A stretch of 64,000 bases of DNA from Dermatemys mawii (GCA_007922305.1 ML677373.1:12946127-13010126), one strand, 5' to 3'. Counted from the stretch's first letter, positions 24,801-35,090 are shown. Made by a program: numbers and translations. The notes: generated by a model not told the origin, from the sequence alone.

Positions 24801-27800
24801 GCTTAGGAGTAATAGTTGCTGGAAGCATGGGATGGGGGGTACAGGGAGAGTTTGCAGAGCTTCCTATAGTTGTGGGAGAAATCTGGGAGTGGGTCTGACA
24901 TGGCCCCGGATCCTGTGCAGGGGAAGAGGAAGTCTTGTCCTCCCTAGCTGAGCCAGGACTATCAGCTGAGTCCAGTGCATGGTAGGAGCCACCAGCCAGG
25001 TCTTTCCCAGGCCCTCCCCCTGCCCAATGTGATGTTCCTCTCTGCTGGCTGCCCTGGGCACCCAGAACATACTATTGAGGAAGGTTGCATGACCGCTCTT
25101 GTGGCTTTCCCTTGCTTCCCTGTCAGAAAGTCATTTTTCTGCGTGGCAGCAAATAAATCTGCAAGAACATCATTTCTGCGCATGGGCAGTAGCACAGAAT
25201 TCCCCCAGGAATAGGTTATTGTAAGTTTATCTGCTCCATTAGGATACTGCCTTTAGGAATCCCCATCCAAATGCCCATAATAAACATGGGCACCTCAGTT
25301 TCTGACTCCTCCCTACCTATCTCCTGTCCCCAGTAGTATCCAGTCCAGCACAGCACCATATGCTGTCAAGTAAACAAGAAAATTGAATGGAGTCCAACAG
25401 ATGCAACATATTCTCCTGCTTTCCATTAGCTTCCTCCTTCTCATGTCCTAATGGGTGAGGCCTATCTCAATGAGTTACAGTGGTATCTAAGGCATGGCAG
25501 AAATTAATAGCATGCACCTGTCCCCTCTGTTGCAGAATGACCAAATGGACCTGGACTTCTTTAGTCCGAAGCTGGTGACAGTCGCCTGCAATACTGCAAT
25601 AAACCCTCTTCTTCATCACATGTCACAGTCTGTGTGTGCGCCTCTACCTTCCACTTTCACAGCCTCTCAGACTGTTTCTAGTATCCCTGCACCTAATACA
25701 GCCCCATTCTTGTTCTCTGCTGGACCAACAGCCCCTCTGGGCGCGCCGAAGGCTATGCCAGCTGCCCCCCGGTACCTCAGTTCAGCTATGGGAGGCAATG
25801 CTTTGCATAATATGGATACATTGGAACATCTTCTTGAAGAGGCCAAAGGGTAATAGTCCTGGATTTTGCTTCCTCTCTCCCGTTTGAAAGTTACCCTTGC
25901 TACAGCTGTCAGGTTTGCAATAAGGATGTCCTGTTTATTGTACTAGTTTGATGGAAGTTTACTGTTGGATAGTGATGGTCTTATCTTTATTTAGCATCTC
26001 TCCCCTTGAAGGATCTCAAAGCACTTCACAGACTGATATACAAACTATACCCAAAGATCACTGACCCACCACTGAAATGCAGCCAGCTCGGTGGTGAAGC
26101 ACAGCACTACACAAGCTTTGCACTACACAGCTACACTACACAATGGTTTAGGTAGGCAGATTGGTAAGTTGATCAGAACACTGGGGCTAACAGGGCCTAC
26201 TATTGTGAAAAGTGCCCTGAGATCCTTACATGACCATAAGTGACCAGGATCTTCATTTTCATCTCATCCTCCAGCAGTATCCAGTCCCAGCACAATTCTG
26301 GGGCATTGGCTCATTGCTGATTTGGAGAGGAGTGACACCTCCCGAATCACCACCACTCCCTGAAACATTGTGGTTTTCTGTGTACTACTCACCTTGCCCA
26401 GTATTGCTCAACATGCAAGACTTTACAGTGTCATGACATCATGGTACAATTGCAGGCTACTGCCTTCACTCTCATGATTTGCTGTTGTCTCTGGTACTGT
26501 GGGAGATGGAGTGAAAGCCTGCTTCACGCTCAGTGCTGTCACTGCCACTTCTGCTAGCCAATATGGTTCTTAATCTGCCACGTCTGTTTTTGTCTCCCTC
26601 CTAGGACTTCAGCCCAAGTGAAGTCAGCGCCCTCGGTATTCCACCCTGGGGTTACCTTGCCAGCCACTGTCACCTCTGCCCCTTTAATATCCACCACAGG
26701 ATTGCCAGTTGCTGCTCCCGTGGCCCCTACTATTCCTTTTCCAAGCAGTTGCACGGGAGGTTCAGGAAGCCCTGTCTACCAGCCAGCTTCATTCCAACAG
26801 CAGGGCAGCCCTCTGAAAGGGCCTGATGCTTCCTTGGCCAATGTCCATGTTCCACTGGAATCCATTAAACCCAGTAAGTATCTCAGACCCTTTTCAGCCC
26901 GCTCCCAACCCTGGACTGTTGCAGTTCCAATACTCTTACTCTCAGACATTGACAGTTAGCTGGATAGGGTCAAATTCTCTCTGAAGCACCCAGACAACAC
27001 TGAAGCATGGAACTGAGAGTAGAATCATTTCTCTCCATGGCAGGAGCTTCCTCAGAGGACCAACAAGCTTACCATATCTCCTTGGAATTCCCTTCCAGTG
27101 TTCTCCGTACGCTGCCGCACATTTACAGTAGAGCTGACAGTAATCTCTGAGACTGTGCTGCCACTTACAGCACTGGAGTGCTCTGAAACAACACATGCAA
27201 TGCACCACTCAACCCAGGTGCTAAGAGCCTTGCTCCTGACACAGCAAACCATGGTTAGCTTTGAACCTGGGTCCCTAATGTGTAGCAGTGCTATCATCGT
27301 GACACACACTCAGCTATGTTTGTTGCCTGTGCTACTGCCATTACACATCTCCACTGTGTTTTACCTAAAAACCGTCTGGCAACATCAAAGCCCAGTCCAG
27401 CCCTGGCTAAGCAGGAGAGTGAAACGCAGGGTGTCTGTTCTCATGAAGAGACAATTGGTCTTCGGATAAAGTAGATTGTTCTGTCAGCTCCCTTGCATTC
27501 AGAACACAAAACATTTTGCTCCTGAAGTGTGTTTTAACATCATGGTAAGCTTGTTGGTCCTCTGAGGAAGCTCCTGCCATGGAGAGAAATGCCAGGTAGT
27601 GAGATTCCAGTGTCAGATTGCATAAAGCCACTACAGATATGTCTTGTGTTTCTCTTCCCTTTCTTTCCATCCCCAGGCCGTGCTCTTCCCGTAACAGCCT
27701 ATGATAAGAATGGGTTCAGGATCCTTTTACACTTTGCCAAGGAGTGCCCACCGGGGAGGTCAGACGTGCTGGTTGTGGTGGTATCCATGTTAAACACAGC

Positions 27801-30800
27801 ACCTCTTCCTGTGAAGAACATTGTGCTGCAGGCTGCAGTACCAAAGGTAGGGACATGCAGATTTGAAGGTAGATGCTTTGAAACAATGGGTGTGAGCTCT
27901 GGGACTCAGACACGATATTACAGTGCTAGCTTTTCTTGGGCCTCTACTCTTTCTGCTTCCAAAGAGCCCTGGAAGAGAGGAGAGATGGTCTCTCTGTATC
28001 CTAAGTTACATATAGCAACAGAAACTGCTGGTTGAGAGCATGTTCCCCCTGCAGAGTAAGGTCAGCTCAGCTTTGTGTTGGTGTATGCACTGAGCTGGGG
28101 TTAACTCAGTGGCAGGACTGTTTGATCACACTAAGCTCCATCCTTCAGTCGACAAGTATTTGAGCTTTAAAAGGCCTAGTGACGCCACATGGAAAAAATG
28201 TTCCATTCTGGCTCTGCCTACACAACCATAGCAGCGTCAGGTATCTTGTTAAAACATGGCTAACAGTTGTGGTGTACCTGGGACCTACCCAGGCCCCTGT
28301 AATTGGGTTAAAGCTTCAGCTTCCTGACAGCGGGATCAATGAATGGAATAAACTCCCAAATAGTGGGTTGAAACCCCATTGAAAGGGACATTTAAAACTA
28401 AACTGGACATTCGACCAGAAAATATACACTAGGGAATAATCCTGTCCTGGCCAGGAAATGAACTACAAGATCTAACACGGTTTTTCCTCTTGTCTTTTCT
28501 GATCACACTGGGGCAGTGATCCCATGTTCTGAAATCCCTCCTCTACTGTCAGACTGTGTTCACCAGAATAGGAAAGCTGGCTTCTAAAATGCAAACGCGA
28601 AGCAAATTAGGGGATCCAGTTTACAGAAGGGGATTGAAAGACATAGATCCCCAATGGAAGTAGCTCCTGGTCATGTTGTTGGAAAGGGGAAGGGACAAAA
28701 TGAGACAATTTCAGGGGCTAATATTTTAAATTGTGCCCTGGGAGATGTTTCAATGTGAGCTTTTGATCTTTTTCCCTCTCTAGTTTTGGGTGACTGATTA
28801 TAGTGTTTGAAAATCAGCTCAGAGTTTGGTTATGTTCTGTCTGCATTGGCTAGGCTAGGGAATCTATATTAAGGTCTTTCCAAGGAGACCCCTGTGCTAG
28901 AAAGATGCTGTCGTGGTTTCCCAAGTCAGTGCATTATCCATGTGTTGATTTATTTTGGAATGTGCCTGTGACTATATGCTCAGTATAGACCGGGCTTATC
29001 TGTGTCTCCTGCTCCTCCCAAATGGACACTTGCTCATGTACACAGCTCGGGCGTGCAACCTGTGCGTAAACCCTTTGTTACCCCAGTGCAGGTCGCGATA
29101 CCTGAGGGTTCCTTTTGTTTCACATTTGCAGTCTATGAAAGTGAAGTTGCAGCCGCCCTCGGGTACAGAACTATCTCCATTCAACCCCGTCCAGGCACCC
29201 ACTGCCATCACCCAAGTCATGCTGCTGGCAAACCCTATGAAGGTGAGAAGGGCTCAGAACTTCAGCAAAAGTGATTTCTCTTGTTGTTTTATGAATCTGA
29301 TGAAGATCAAATTCCATGTGGGTTGATACTAAACATTTGTACAAGCGTGATTGTCTGTCTCCAAAGAGGAATTACCCTGGAGTGCTGTCTTGAGGCAGAG
29401 TGAGGTTAATTGTTGCAGAGGAGTATGTTGGCATATTAGCAGTAGCTCATCCTAGGTACAGGGAGTCAGGGGAGGGAAAGATGGACTATGCTTTTGCCTC
29501 ACTCCACAGCAATCCTTCTAGATCAGTTCCTGTACAATTCCCCATAATGTTAACACTTCAGTGGAAAAGCACAGTTAGGGCTTCACCAGGGACTCTTCCC
29601 ACACCCCTTATGGGATAACATTCATGTGACTAAATATGGTAATAGTTTACAGGGTGACATGAATTGTAAGAAGTGATCAGGTATAATAGAAATATTGCTT
29701 TATTGAGTCTGTAGCCAGACTAAGTTGACCTAATAGCACCTAGAAAGGTCCTTCTCTCCCGTACCTTTGGGATATTAACCGTGAAGTTTAATTATGACAA
29801 CTTAAATAACATAGTTAACCCCCTCTCTTCTGATCATCATACTAGATCATCAGCTATCATATTTACCTGAAGCACCTTGCTATCCCTGGTGTGTGCTATC
29901 CATTTGAATAAGATGTTCTAAAACCAGATACTCAGCACAACTAATATTAACAAGAAGAGGGAAGGAGCACAAGTCACAGTAGGGAAATAATAGGTTAACG
30001 AATATTTAGAGAAGTTAGATATATTCAAGTCAGCAGGGCCTTATGAAATGTATTCTAGGGCTCTTAAGGAACTAGCTGAAGAATTTTGGAGCCATTAGTG
30101 ATTATCTTTGTGAACTCATGGAAGAAGGGTGAGGTCCCAGAGGACTGGAGAAGGGAAACATAATACACTTAGAAAGGGGAACAAAAAGGCCCCAGGAAAT
30201 TATAGACCAGTCAGCCTAAATTTGTTACTTGGAAAGATACTGGAACAAACTATTAAACAATCAGATTGTAGTTACCGAGAAGGTAATAGGGTTATAAAGA
30301 ATAGCCAGCATGGATTGTCAAGAACAAATCATGCCAACCTTTCCACTTCTTTGACAGTGGATGGGAAGGGGAAGCATTAGTCATGATATATCTTAATTTT
30401 AGTGAGGCTTTTGACACAGTCCCACACGACATTCTCATGAGCAAGCTAGAGAAATGTGGTCTAGATTAAATTACTGTGAGGTGGGAGCACAACTGTTTGA
30501 AAGACCATGCTCAAGCAGTAGTTATTAATGGTTTGCTGTCAAGCTGGGGGGCATATCTAATGGGATCCCAAAAGGGTCAGTTCTGGGTCCATTACCATTC
30601 AATATTTTCATTAACAACTTGGATAATGGAATGGAGAGTATGCTTATAAAATCTGCAGATGACACTAAACTGAGAGGGGTTGCTAGTACTTTGGAGGACA
30701 AGCTTAGAATTCAAAAGGATCTTGACAAATTAGAGAGTTTGTCTGAAATGGACAAGATTCAATTTAATAAAGACAAGTGCAGAGTACTGCACTTAAGCAA

Positions 30801-32335
30801 AAATCAAATGCACAGCTACAAAAAGGGGAATAACTGGCTAGTTGGTAGCGCTGCTGAAAAGGCTCTGGGGGTTATAGTGGATCCCATTTTGAATATGAGC
30901 CAACAGTGTGATGCCGTGGGGAAAAAAAGCTAATATTCTGTGGTATATTAAGAGGATTGTCATATATAAGACACTAGGAGGTAATTTTTTCTCTCTATTC
31001 AGCACTGGTGAGACCTTGGCTGGAGTACTGTGTCCAGTTTTGGGTACCACACTTCAGGAAATAATGTAGACAAATTGGAAAGAATCCAGAGGAGAACAAT
31101 AAAATGATGAAAAATTTAAAAAACCCAATCTATGAGGAAACATTAAAAAAACTAGGAATGTTTAGTCTTGAGAAAAGAAAACTGAGGGAGGACAGGGGAC
31201 CTGATAACAGTATTCAAATATGTTAAGGGCTGTTGTAAAGAGGACAGTGATCAAATGTTCTCCACGTCCTTGAAGGTAGGACAAGTAGTAATGTGCTTAA
31301 TCTGCAGAAAGAGATTTAAATCAGATATTAGGAAAAACTTTCTAACGATAAGGGTAGTTAAGTCTTGGAATAGGCTTCTAAGCAGTGAAATCCCCATCAC
31401 TGGCGGTTTTAAGAACAGGTCAGAAGAAACAGGGATGGTCTAGGTTTACTAGGTCCTTCCTCAGTGCAGAGTGGGGACCTCTTGAGGCCCTTCCATCCCT
31501 ATATTGTTTTAAGTATATCAAGTACAGAGTCTGAACTCAAGTAGTCTTTTGATTATTCAGATAGCCTGGACATTTGCTACTTACTGTTTTTGAAGATTAT
31601 GGTAAAAGTGGCATTTACAGCATCAGTTAAAAAGTGTTTGATACCCAAGGTACAAAGATAATGGGGTTTTGTTGGATTTCTATAAACTCACTTAGTGGAA
31701 TATCTAGAAAAGCCATGTAACCAGGGGAAGGCAGATTTCTTTTTCCCCCCATCATTCTCTAAGGAATAGGAATCTGTCAGGTTTTATCCTTCCTCTACAT
31801 CCTGCAGTATTGTTTTGTTTTGAGACTTCATACTCTTTTAGCACTACTAGAGCATGTGTTTAGTAGGATCACTGGGAAGCAGCTGAACTACAAATGCTGG
31901 TCAGTGTATACAATGAATCTGTATTACAATGTAAGTGCTTTTCTCCTGCTGTTTCACTCCAAGAGACAGACCTCTCATATTTACAAACTAAAGAATAAAT
32001 AAATCAGCCTTACTAAGTATCCAGAAATGCTCCATTAACATATGCTGGCTCCTTACCCCGTATAGTGTGTCCAGACAAAGCCATTGTGGGCTCTAAAATG
32101 TTATTACAGTGGAGTGTGTCATTTGGGAGCACTGCCATGGTTCTTCTGCTGTTACTGTTTCCATGGCCTTCCTGCTCCAGGGGAGGCTGCTTCTTTAACA
32201 TCTTGTTTTTCTTCTTCTTTTCAGGAGAAGGTGAGGCTGAGGTACAGACTGACTTTCACTTTGGGAGACCAGCCCAGCACAGAAGTTGGGGAAGTGGATC
32301 AGTTTCCCCCAGTAGATCAATGGGGTAATCTATGA
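3784..32335 (+). CDS. GGA3: ADP-ribosylation factor-binding protein GGA3 (clathrin adaptor), complete
   Basis: Monomeric clathrin adaptor that sorts acidic-dileucine cargo (mannose-6-phosphate receptors, BACE1) at the trans-Golgi network and endosomes. Seventeen coding exons: 3784-3823, 12037-12121, 13216-13291, 13878-13976, 15016-15139, 16336-16439, 16997-17077, 18850-18987, 20553-20634, 21167-21283, 22381-22656, 23443-23510, 25536-25849, 26605-26873, 27677-27846, 29132-29242, 32225-32335. All junctions are GT-AG and phases sum to 2,265 nt: 754 residues against 723 in human, the extra length being mostly in the hinge. Domains: VHS about 1-147 (starts MAEADGESLESWL), GAT about 171-298 (binds ARF-GTP and ubiquitin), proline-rich hinge with a clathrin-box-like LIDLA at 326-330 and an internal DXXLL motif DEELL at 401-405, then the gamma-adaptin ear from about 625 to the C-terminal QWGNL. 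Intron 1 is the largest (8.2 kb). Convergent with NUP85. Confidence 0.97.
3826..4475 (+). repeat. Degenerate C-rich tandem repeat (ccatgtcc / ccctgtcc) in GGA3 intron 1
   Basis: Short words such as cccatgtccc, ccatgcccc and ccctgtcccc recur with irregular spacing across about 650 bp directly after exon 1. The strand is strongly pyrimidine-rich. This looks like an old, drifted minisatellite. The open frames across it are low-complexity by-products. Confidence 0.6.
5505..5890 (+). repeat. Degenerate tandem repeat, unit around gccagggactctgtg
   Basis: Variants of gccagggactctgtg occur at about 5537, 5582, 5640 and 5683, separated by C-rich spacers of 30-45 bp. This is an irregular minisatellite-like array inside GGA3 intron 1. 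Unit length is not constant, so exact copy number is uncertain. Confidence 0.55.
6360..6470 (-). mobile_element. Interspersed repeat fragment with gagctcgaaagctt-type end
   Basis: The plus strand carries aggtgggtgacgtaatatat followed by agaagctttcgagctacaac. I recognise this as one end of a repeat common in turtle DNA and plausibly related to the Penelope-like repeat at 17155-17515 (shared tcgaaagctt / cgaaagctta end). Only one end is present. Family assignment is by memory and uncertain. Confidence 0.4.
6715..6850 (+). repeat. SINE 3' fragment (MIR/CORE-like)
   Basis: Contains the phrases ggcgtctggcacaatgagat and tgaaatacaaataaataata, typical of the 3' end of a sauropsid MIR-like SINE ending in an (aataa)n tail. 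The same family occurs at 19745-20000. A related fragment with a 'tactgtacaaa' motif lies at about 6985-7065. Confidence 0.5.
8848..9141. mobile_element. Pogo/Tigger-like non-autonomous DNA transposon
   Basis: A 294-bp element with matching terminal inverted repeats: it starts cagtagactctcgattatcc and ends ggataatcgagagtctactg. It is flanked on both sides by TA (8846-8847 and 9142-9143), the target duplication expected for the Tc1/mariner-pogo superfamily. The interior has no transposase and includes a GC-rich segment (about 8930-9050) that may be a nested insertion. It sits in GGA3 intron 1. Confidence 0.85.
9253..9277. repeat. (GT)n microsatellite, interrupted
   Basis: A short gtgtgtgtttgtgtgtgtgtgt run in GGA3 intron 1. 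It is a simple repeat with one interruption. Confidence 0.8.
12340..12470 (+). repeat. MIR-like SINE fragment
   Basis: Shows the MIR-type 3' half: a tggccttggg... stretch, cctaacctctctgtcacaat, then ctgtaaaatgaggataatga. It lies immediately before an antisense CR1 end in GGA3 intron 2. Confidence 0.55.
12482..12722 (-). mobile_element. CR1 LINE 3' end, antisense
   Basis: The plus strand begins agaatcataggattgga and runs through phrases such as gtcccctgcactca and aggaagttttttcctaatgt. This is the reverse complement of the sauropsid CR1 3' region, which ends in the cctatgattct-type tail. The copy is 5'-truncated, as is usual for CR1, and lies in GGA3 intron 2. Confidence 0.8.
14275..14490 (+). 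repeat. MIR-like tRNA-derived SINE
   Basis: Contains a tRNA-like A box (tggttagagcaaggga), a degraded B box region, then the MIR core order: tgctgacttgctgtgttgtc, tcacttaatctctttgtgca and a 3' part ending near tggaaagcattctgagattc. It is in GGA3 intron 4. Confidence 0.65.
14553..14632. repeat. Short palindromic ancient repeat (ccattgaagtcactgg type)
   Basis: Two inverted arms, ttccattgaagtcactggca and actgacttcactgggagc, end in ggttgggcccata. The same pattern occurs at 1057-1120 and, more degraded, at several other places. It is a recurrent ancient amniote element whose family I cannot name with certainty. Confidence 0.5.
15270..15530. repeat. Interspersed DNA-transposon-like repeat (accggtttaa / gtgtagaca)
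   Basis: AT-rich sequence with recurring 'ggtttaa', 'gtgtagacac' and a gaggcct end, resembling a sauropsid non-autonomous DNA element. Clean inverted ends and a target duplication were not resolved. It lies downstream of GGA3 exon 5. Confidence 0.35.
15593..15800. mobile_element. hAT non-autonomous element, 208 bp, with perfect 8-bp target duplication
   Basis: The ends caggcctgcacaac and gttgtgcaggcctg are exact inverted repeats. The flanks carry the same 8 bp, ctctatga, at 15585-15592 and 15801-15808, the signature of hAT insertion. The interior is GC-rich with no coding capacity. It sits in GGA3 intron 5. Confidence 0.92.
17155..17515. mobile_element. Penelope-like repeat with inverted arms; hammerhead-ribozyme-like cores
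   Basis: The left arm (about 17155-17300) and right arm (about 17400-17515) are inverted copies of one sequence: the left reads agagactaacaaatttattt ... tgggctaaaatctacttcat, the right reads its reverse complement with atctgatgaattgggtttta and gcccacgaaagctta. Inverted terminal copies and this repeat are familiar from turtle DNA; I assign it tentatively to Penelope-like retroelements. The right arm contains CTGATGA (17433-17439), a short stem-loop and GAAA (17457-17460), the conserved parts of a hammerhead core. No reverse transcriptase remains. GGA3 intron 7. Confidence 0.6.
18300..18745. repeat. AT-rich interspersed repeat (ggaacaaaacatttcag type)
   Basis: About 450 bp of AT-rich sequence with repeated gaaaat / aaaacattt / tttgttt words, ending in gttcctgcccagctct. 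I recognise it as a sauropsid repeat ending in 'cccagctct'. A partial relative lies at 54300-54480. It stops about 100 bp before GGA3 exon 8. Family unknown. Confidence 0.4.
19745..20000 (+). repeat. MIR/CORE-like SINE
   Basis: Phrases in order: gagatctggattcagttccc, gagcaagtcatgcggtttcc, tctgtaaaatggggatgatg, tttgggacagggagtgtaca and gcacaatgagacccc. This is a nearly full-length MIR-like SINE in GGA3 intron 8. An older, more degraded SINE-like copy lies at 19150-19345. Confidence 0.6.
20960..21075 (+). repeat. SINE-like fragment (gggccctgttgtgtgaggcg)
   Basis: Carries a ggggccctgttgtgtgaggc / agccctgccctgaagagctt pattern that recurs in sauropsid DNA. A related piece is present at 1560-1645 (gggcccattgtgttgggtgc). 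It is upstream of GGA3 exon 10. Confidence 0.45.
21700..21850 (+). repeat. MIR-like SINE 3' half
   Basis: Contains gtgtgactttaggcaagtcc, cctcagtttccccatctgga and aaatgggactaacagtaccc in MIR order. It is in GGA3 intron 10. Confidence 0.6.
24030..25211. repeat. GC-rich interspersed repeat of about 1.2 kb with minisatellite-like interior
   Basis: The left end has ctgcaccaaaaaaataaaaa ttctgc; the right end has ctgcgcatgggcagtagcac followed by agaattcccccagga. I recognise both ends from a repeat frequent in turtle and crocodilian genomes. The interior (about 24300-24800) is a run of degenerate units built on ggctcagtgtggggg and gggatccaggtg. Long open frames across it on both strands reflect the low stop-codon content, not genes. 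GGA3 intron 12. Confidence 0.55.
25985..26440. repeat. Interspersed SINE/LINE-like repeat
   Basis: Begins around tctcaaagcacttcacagac, passes gaaatgcagccagctc, and carries gaccaggatcttcattttca tctcatcctcc further on, a pattern I know from sauropsid repeats. It occupies most of GGA3 intron 13. Family assignment uncertain. Confidence 0.4.
27026..27591. mobile_element. 566-bp element with perfect 50-bp terminal inverted repeats
   Basis: The left arm 27026-27075 (starts catttctctccatggcagga) is the exact reverse complement of 27542-27591. No target duplication is obvious in the flanks, so superfamily is unassigned. The interior is non-coding and contains a tRNA/MIR-like stretch (gctttgaacctgggtccc). 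It sits in GGA3 intron 14, ending 85 bp before exon 15. Confidence 0.75.
28330..28500 (+). mobile_element. CR1 LINE 3' fragment
   Basis: Matches the CR1 3' region in sense: tgaatggaataaactcccaa, ttgaaaccccattgaaaggg and the cagga...ctacaagatctaacacgg stretch. It lacks the terminal octamer tail. GGA3 intron 15. Confidence 0.6.
29940..31510 (+). mobile_element. CR1 LINE fragment with decayed reverse-transcriptase region
   Basis: About 1.6 kb in the sense direction. Recognisable pieces in order: aattatagaccagtcagcct (reading NYRPVSL), catgccaacctttccacttc, acagtcccacacgacattct, the FADD-box region degraded to SADDTKL (about 30640-30675), then the 3' part with attaggaaaaactttctaac and cttgaggcccttccatccct. 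Frames are broken by several stops and frameshifts, so it is not functional. GGA3 intron 16. Confidence 0.85.
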
Positions 32336-34672
32336 CCCAGCGAGTCTGCCACCGTCTCCATGACAGAACCAGGCAGGGATCCCAAAGGGACTGGAATGAA
32401 TGTTACGTGGAAGGGGCACACATGCTATCCACTGGTGATGTTTAGCTTTGTTTACATGTCCTGACCACTCCGCTTGTAGCTTTAGTCTGGAATGTTTTAC
32501 CTTGGGTTGAAGTGGGCCTGGGGCATCTAAACCAAGAATGAACTGAGTGGCAGCAAGTGGGTGGCTTTGCTGGCTGCTTTATCTTGGCCTCTGGGTGGAT
32601 CTGGTTTTATCTTCCACTTTGTTATTAAACTTGAAATTTGGTGTTCTGGAAGGGAGACCTGTGGCCAGAAGGGGATTGGTCGGCTTCCTCCCTTGCTGTT
32701 GTCCAGAGATGCCTACAGGCTGGTAGGGTTATGATGCCATCCCGAGTTTCCTCGGTGCAGAGCCCTAATGTCTGTGCCTGCCCTAAGGCTTTTGCCTCTG
32801 TGATGTCCGAACTGAACCTTCTAGGCATGCCACGCAGTAACCACTGGTTCCAAGACAGGAGGGTTTTTTACAGTAAAATGACACTTCACACCCACTCTGT
32901 TCTCCTCCAATGGCCAGCCTAAGCTAGTGCTGCCCATTCAGACAGTAACTGGGCATTGTGTGATACTCTCTTTAGTTGCTTTCTTTTATTTTATACTTCC
33001 AGCTGCCTCTGCACTCTCTCTTCCAGGCAGCTTGTGCTAATTTGCGTACTCACATGCCTGTACTGAGAATTCTTCTGCCTTCATCACATTCCATAGCATG
33101 GGGGAGAGGAAATGTGGGGGGAGAGGTAAAACCAACAGGGCCAAAGGGCTCCAGTTGTCTTTGACTGATTGGACAGCACAGGTTACACTGATAAAGGATG
33201 GCAACTATAGCGCAACAGCCTCAGTGCAGAGGCTAGACTGGGGGTAAGGAGAAAAGCCTTTCAGTTCCCCTTCTGCAGGCAGTATTATTATTAAAGTTGA
33301 ATGCTGTGTTCTCTTGAAGAGACTAGGAATACAAGATGTAAATAGTAGATCTAGAGGACATCTAATTGTAAGTGAGCAGATCGATGAAAATAAGCTAGAA
33401 TCCACTAGGCTGTGATGGTGCAATGCAACCCTGTTTTATTTGTTCCCAGTATTAAGTGGCTAAGTGCAATTGTCTCCATGAGGGGAAAACCAATTTTATT
33501 TTAAATCCTGGGGCTCAGACAAGTGAGCCCTCTATCTACACGAATTAGGAGACTTAGTTCAATACACTGAAAGCTTGATTCCAGCAGTCCCTCCCCCCAC
33601 TCTTAATTTCAAACCTAAACAATCCTTCAGTGACCTTTTAGCAAATTGTTTTAATGAAGCATTTTTTCCTGTTTTAAATCTGTAACCATACAGTCCTGTG
33701 TAGACAGCATGTAGGGTGGCTGTATGGAAACTTAATTACACTAGACGAAGTATTTCTAGCAGTGCAAGGTACAGGCAAACAGATCTTAAATTGTGAAGGG
33801 AATGGTCAGCCTGACTGTCCACAGACTCAGTCCAGCAGGAAGATACTCCAGCCTATTATAGGAATAAAACTAAAATGAGGAAGTGTGGCTGGATTTAGTA
33901 GGAGGTTATAAAACCCATTACTATAAGCAGAGCTTGGAATTCTTTCTAGCCATCTTATACTTTCCACTGTGGCTCAATGTTTTTCTTCAGCGTAGTGAGA
34001 AATACAAACCACAAGAAGAAGTGAAAGACCCAGCAGACACCCTGATGTGAAGAGGGCACTCACTAGCTATTGAAAGGTAAGTGTAGAAGTAAAAATCCAA
34101 ACTCAGCTTGCTAAGTGTCAATGCTGGTTTGGCACTCAGGACCAGAGTGTGTGGCCTCCTCTGTTGTCTTTGAATGGAAGATGCTCTTGGATTCTGAAGA
34201 AAAGCAGCAGCTGTGTTCTTAAACTGATGGAAAGAGGTGGAGAGCAAGGAACATTATTTCTGCTTTCAACATGAGCCTCATTGGCATTGTAGACAATACA
34301 TCTAGGGGCTTCGCTTAGCTCTTTAAGTCTGCCCAGGTGCTGTGACGTATTGTTAGGAAGCAGGTTTCACTGCTTTAGATGCCTAGAAGTGACTCTCACG
34401 GTGGCTGTGAGGAAATCAGAAGAGCACAAGTGCTTTCTGCAGAATGGCTTCATCCTCCTTGTTAACGGCACTGCAGTGCCCAGGCTGTACGGTCCAAGGG
34501 CAAAATCTCACTGTGGGGAAAAGTATTGTACAAGCTTTGGAAATTAAACTATTTATGAATGTTACTTGTTCATAGGTTGCGGTTGCAGCTTCACACTGAG
34601 CTGTCGCATTGTAAATATGTCTCCAATGCATTTGTTTTGTTGCATGTTAAATAAACTGTTTTCCCTATTTTG
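32336..34672 (+). other. GGA3: GGA3 3' UTR
   Basis: About 2.3 kb follow the TGA before the strongest polyadenylation signal. An ATTAAA at 32624-32629 could give a short form. The interval has no gene; it is mostly single-copy sequence with only weak repeat traces. The 3' end is inferred from the signal, not shown directly. Confidence 0.6.
34650..34655 (+). promoter_or_regulatory. GGA3: GGA3 polyadenylation signal AATAAA
   Basis: AATAAA in gttaaataaactg, followed 15-30 bp later by a GT-rich stretch (tgctttgtgtgcgaccc), the usual arrangement for cleavage at about 34670. Confidence 0.7.
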
Positions 34673-35090
34673 CTTTGTGTGCGACCCTTGGTGACAAACT
34701 GAGGAGTAGGTTGCCATTTATGAAAGCCACCAATCCACCAACCAAAACGAGGTGGTGTCTGCTACATCTATCAGATTGGAAAGGTCGGCTATTCAAATTC
34801 AGTTCCAGTTTCAGGAGACAGCAATTGAAATGGTAACAGAGGCAAATGTTACACATTTAGCTACTTGATTAACCACGTAGGTAGGCCCAGCAAGCATCCC
34901 GCTGCAAGCTGATTTGTAGCAACCTAATCCTTCATAGGAATCTATGAGCACAGAATGACTGTTGGGGGCAGTTTATTACTAAAGGAATGTTAAGTGGGGA
35001 GAGACTTCCTATGTGTTCATTGTCTCATTTGAAACATTTAGAGACGACAACACGGGCACAAGAACAGCTAGAAATATGTAAAACGAGACA

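Noticed and set aside
24147..24951. Overlapping frames on both strands in GGA3 intron 12
   Set aside because: They lie entirely in a GC-rich minisatellite-like repeat with few stop codons, and repeat units explain the peptides.
30129..30933. Frames resembling reverse transcriptase
   Set aside because: They belong to a decayed CR1 LINE with frameshifts and stops, so they are listed as a mobile element and not as a gene.
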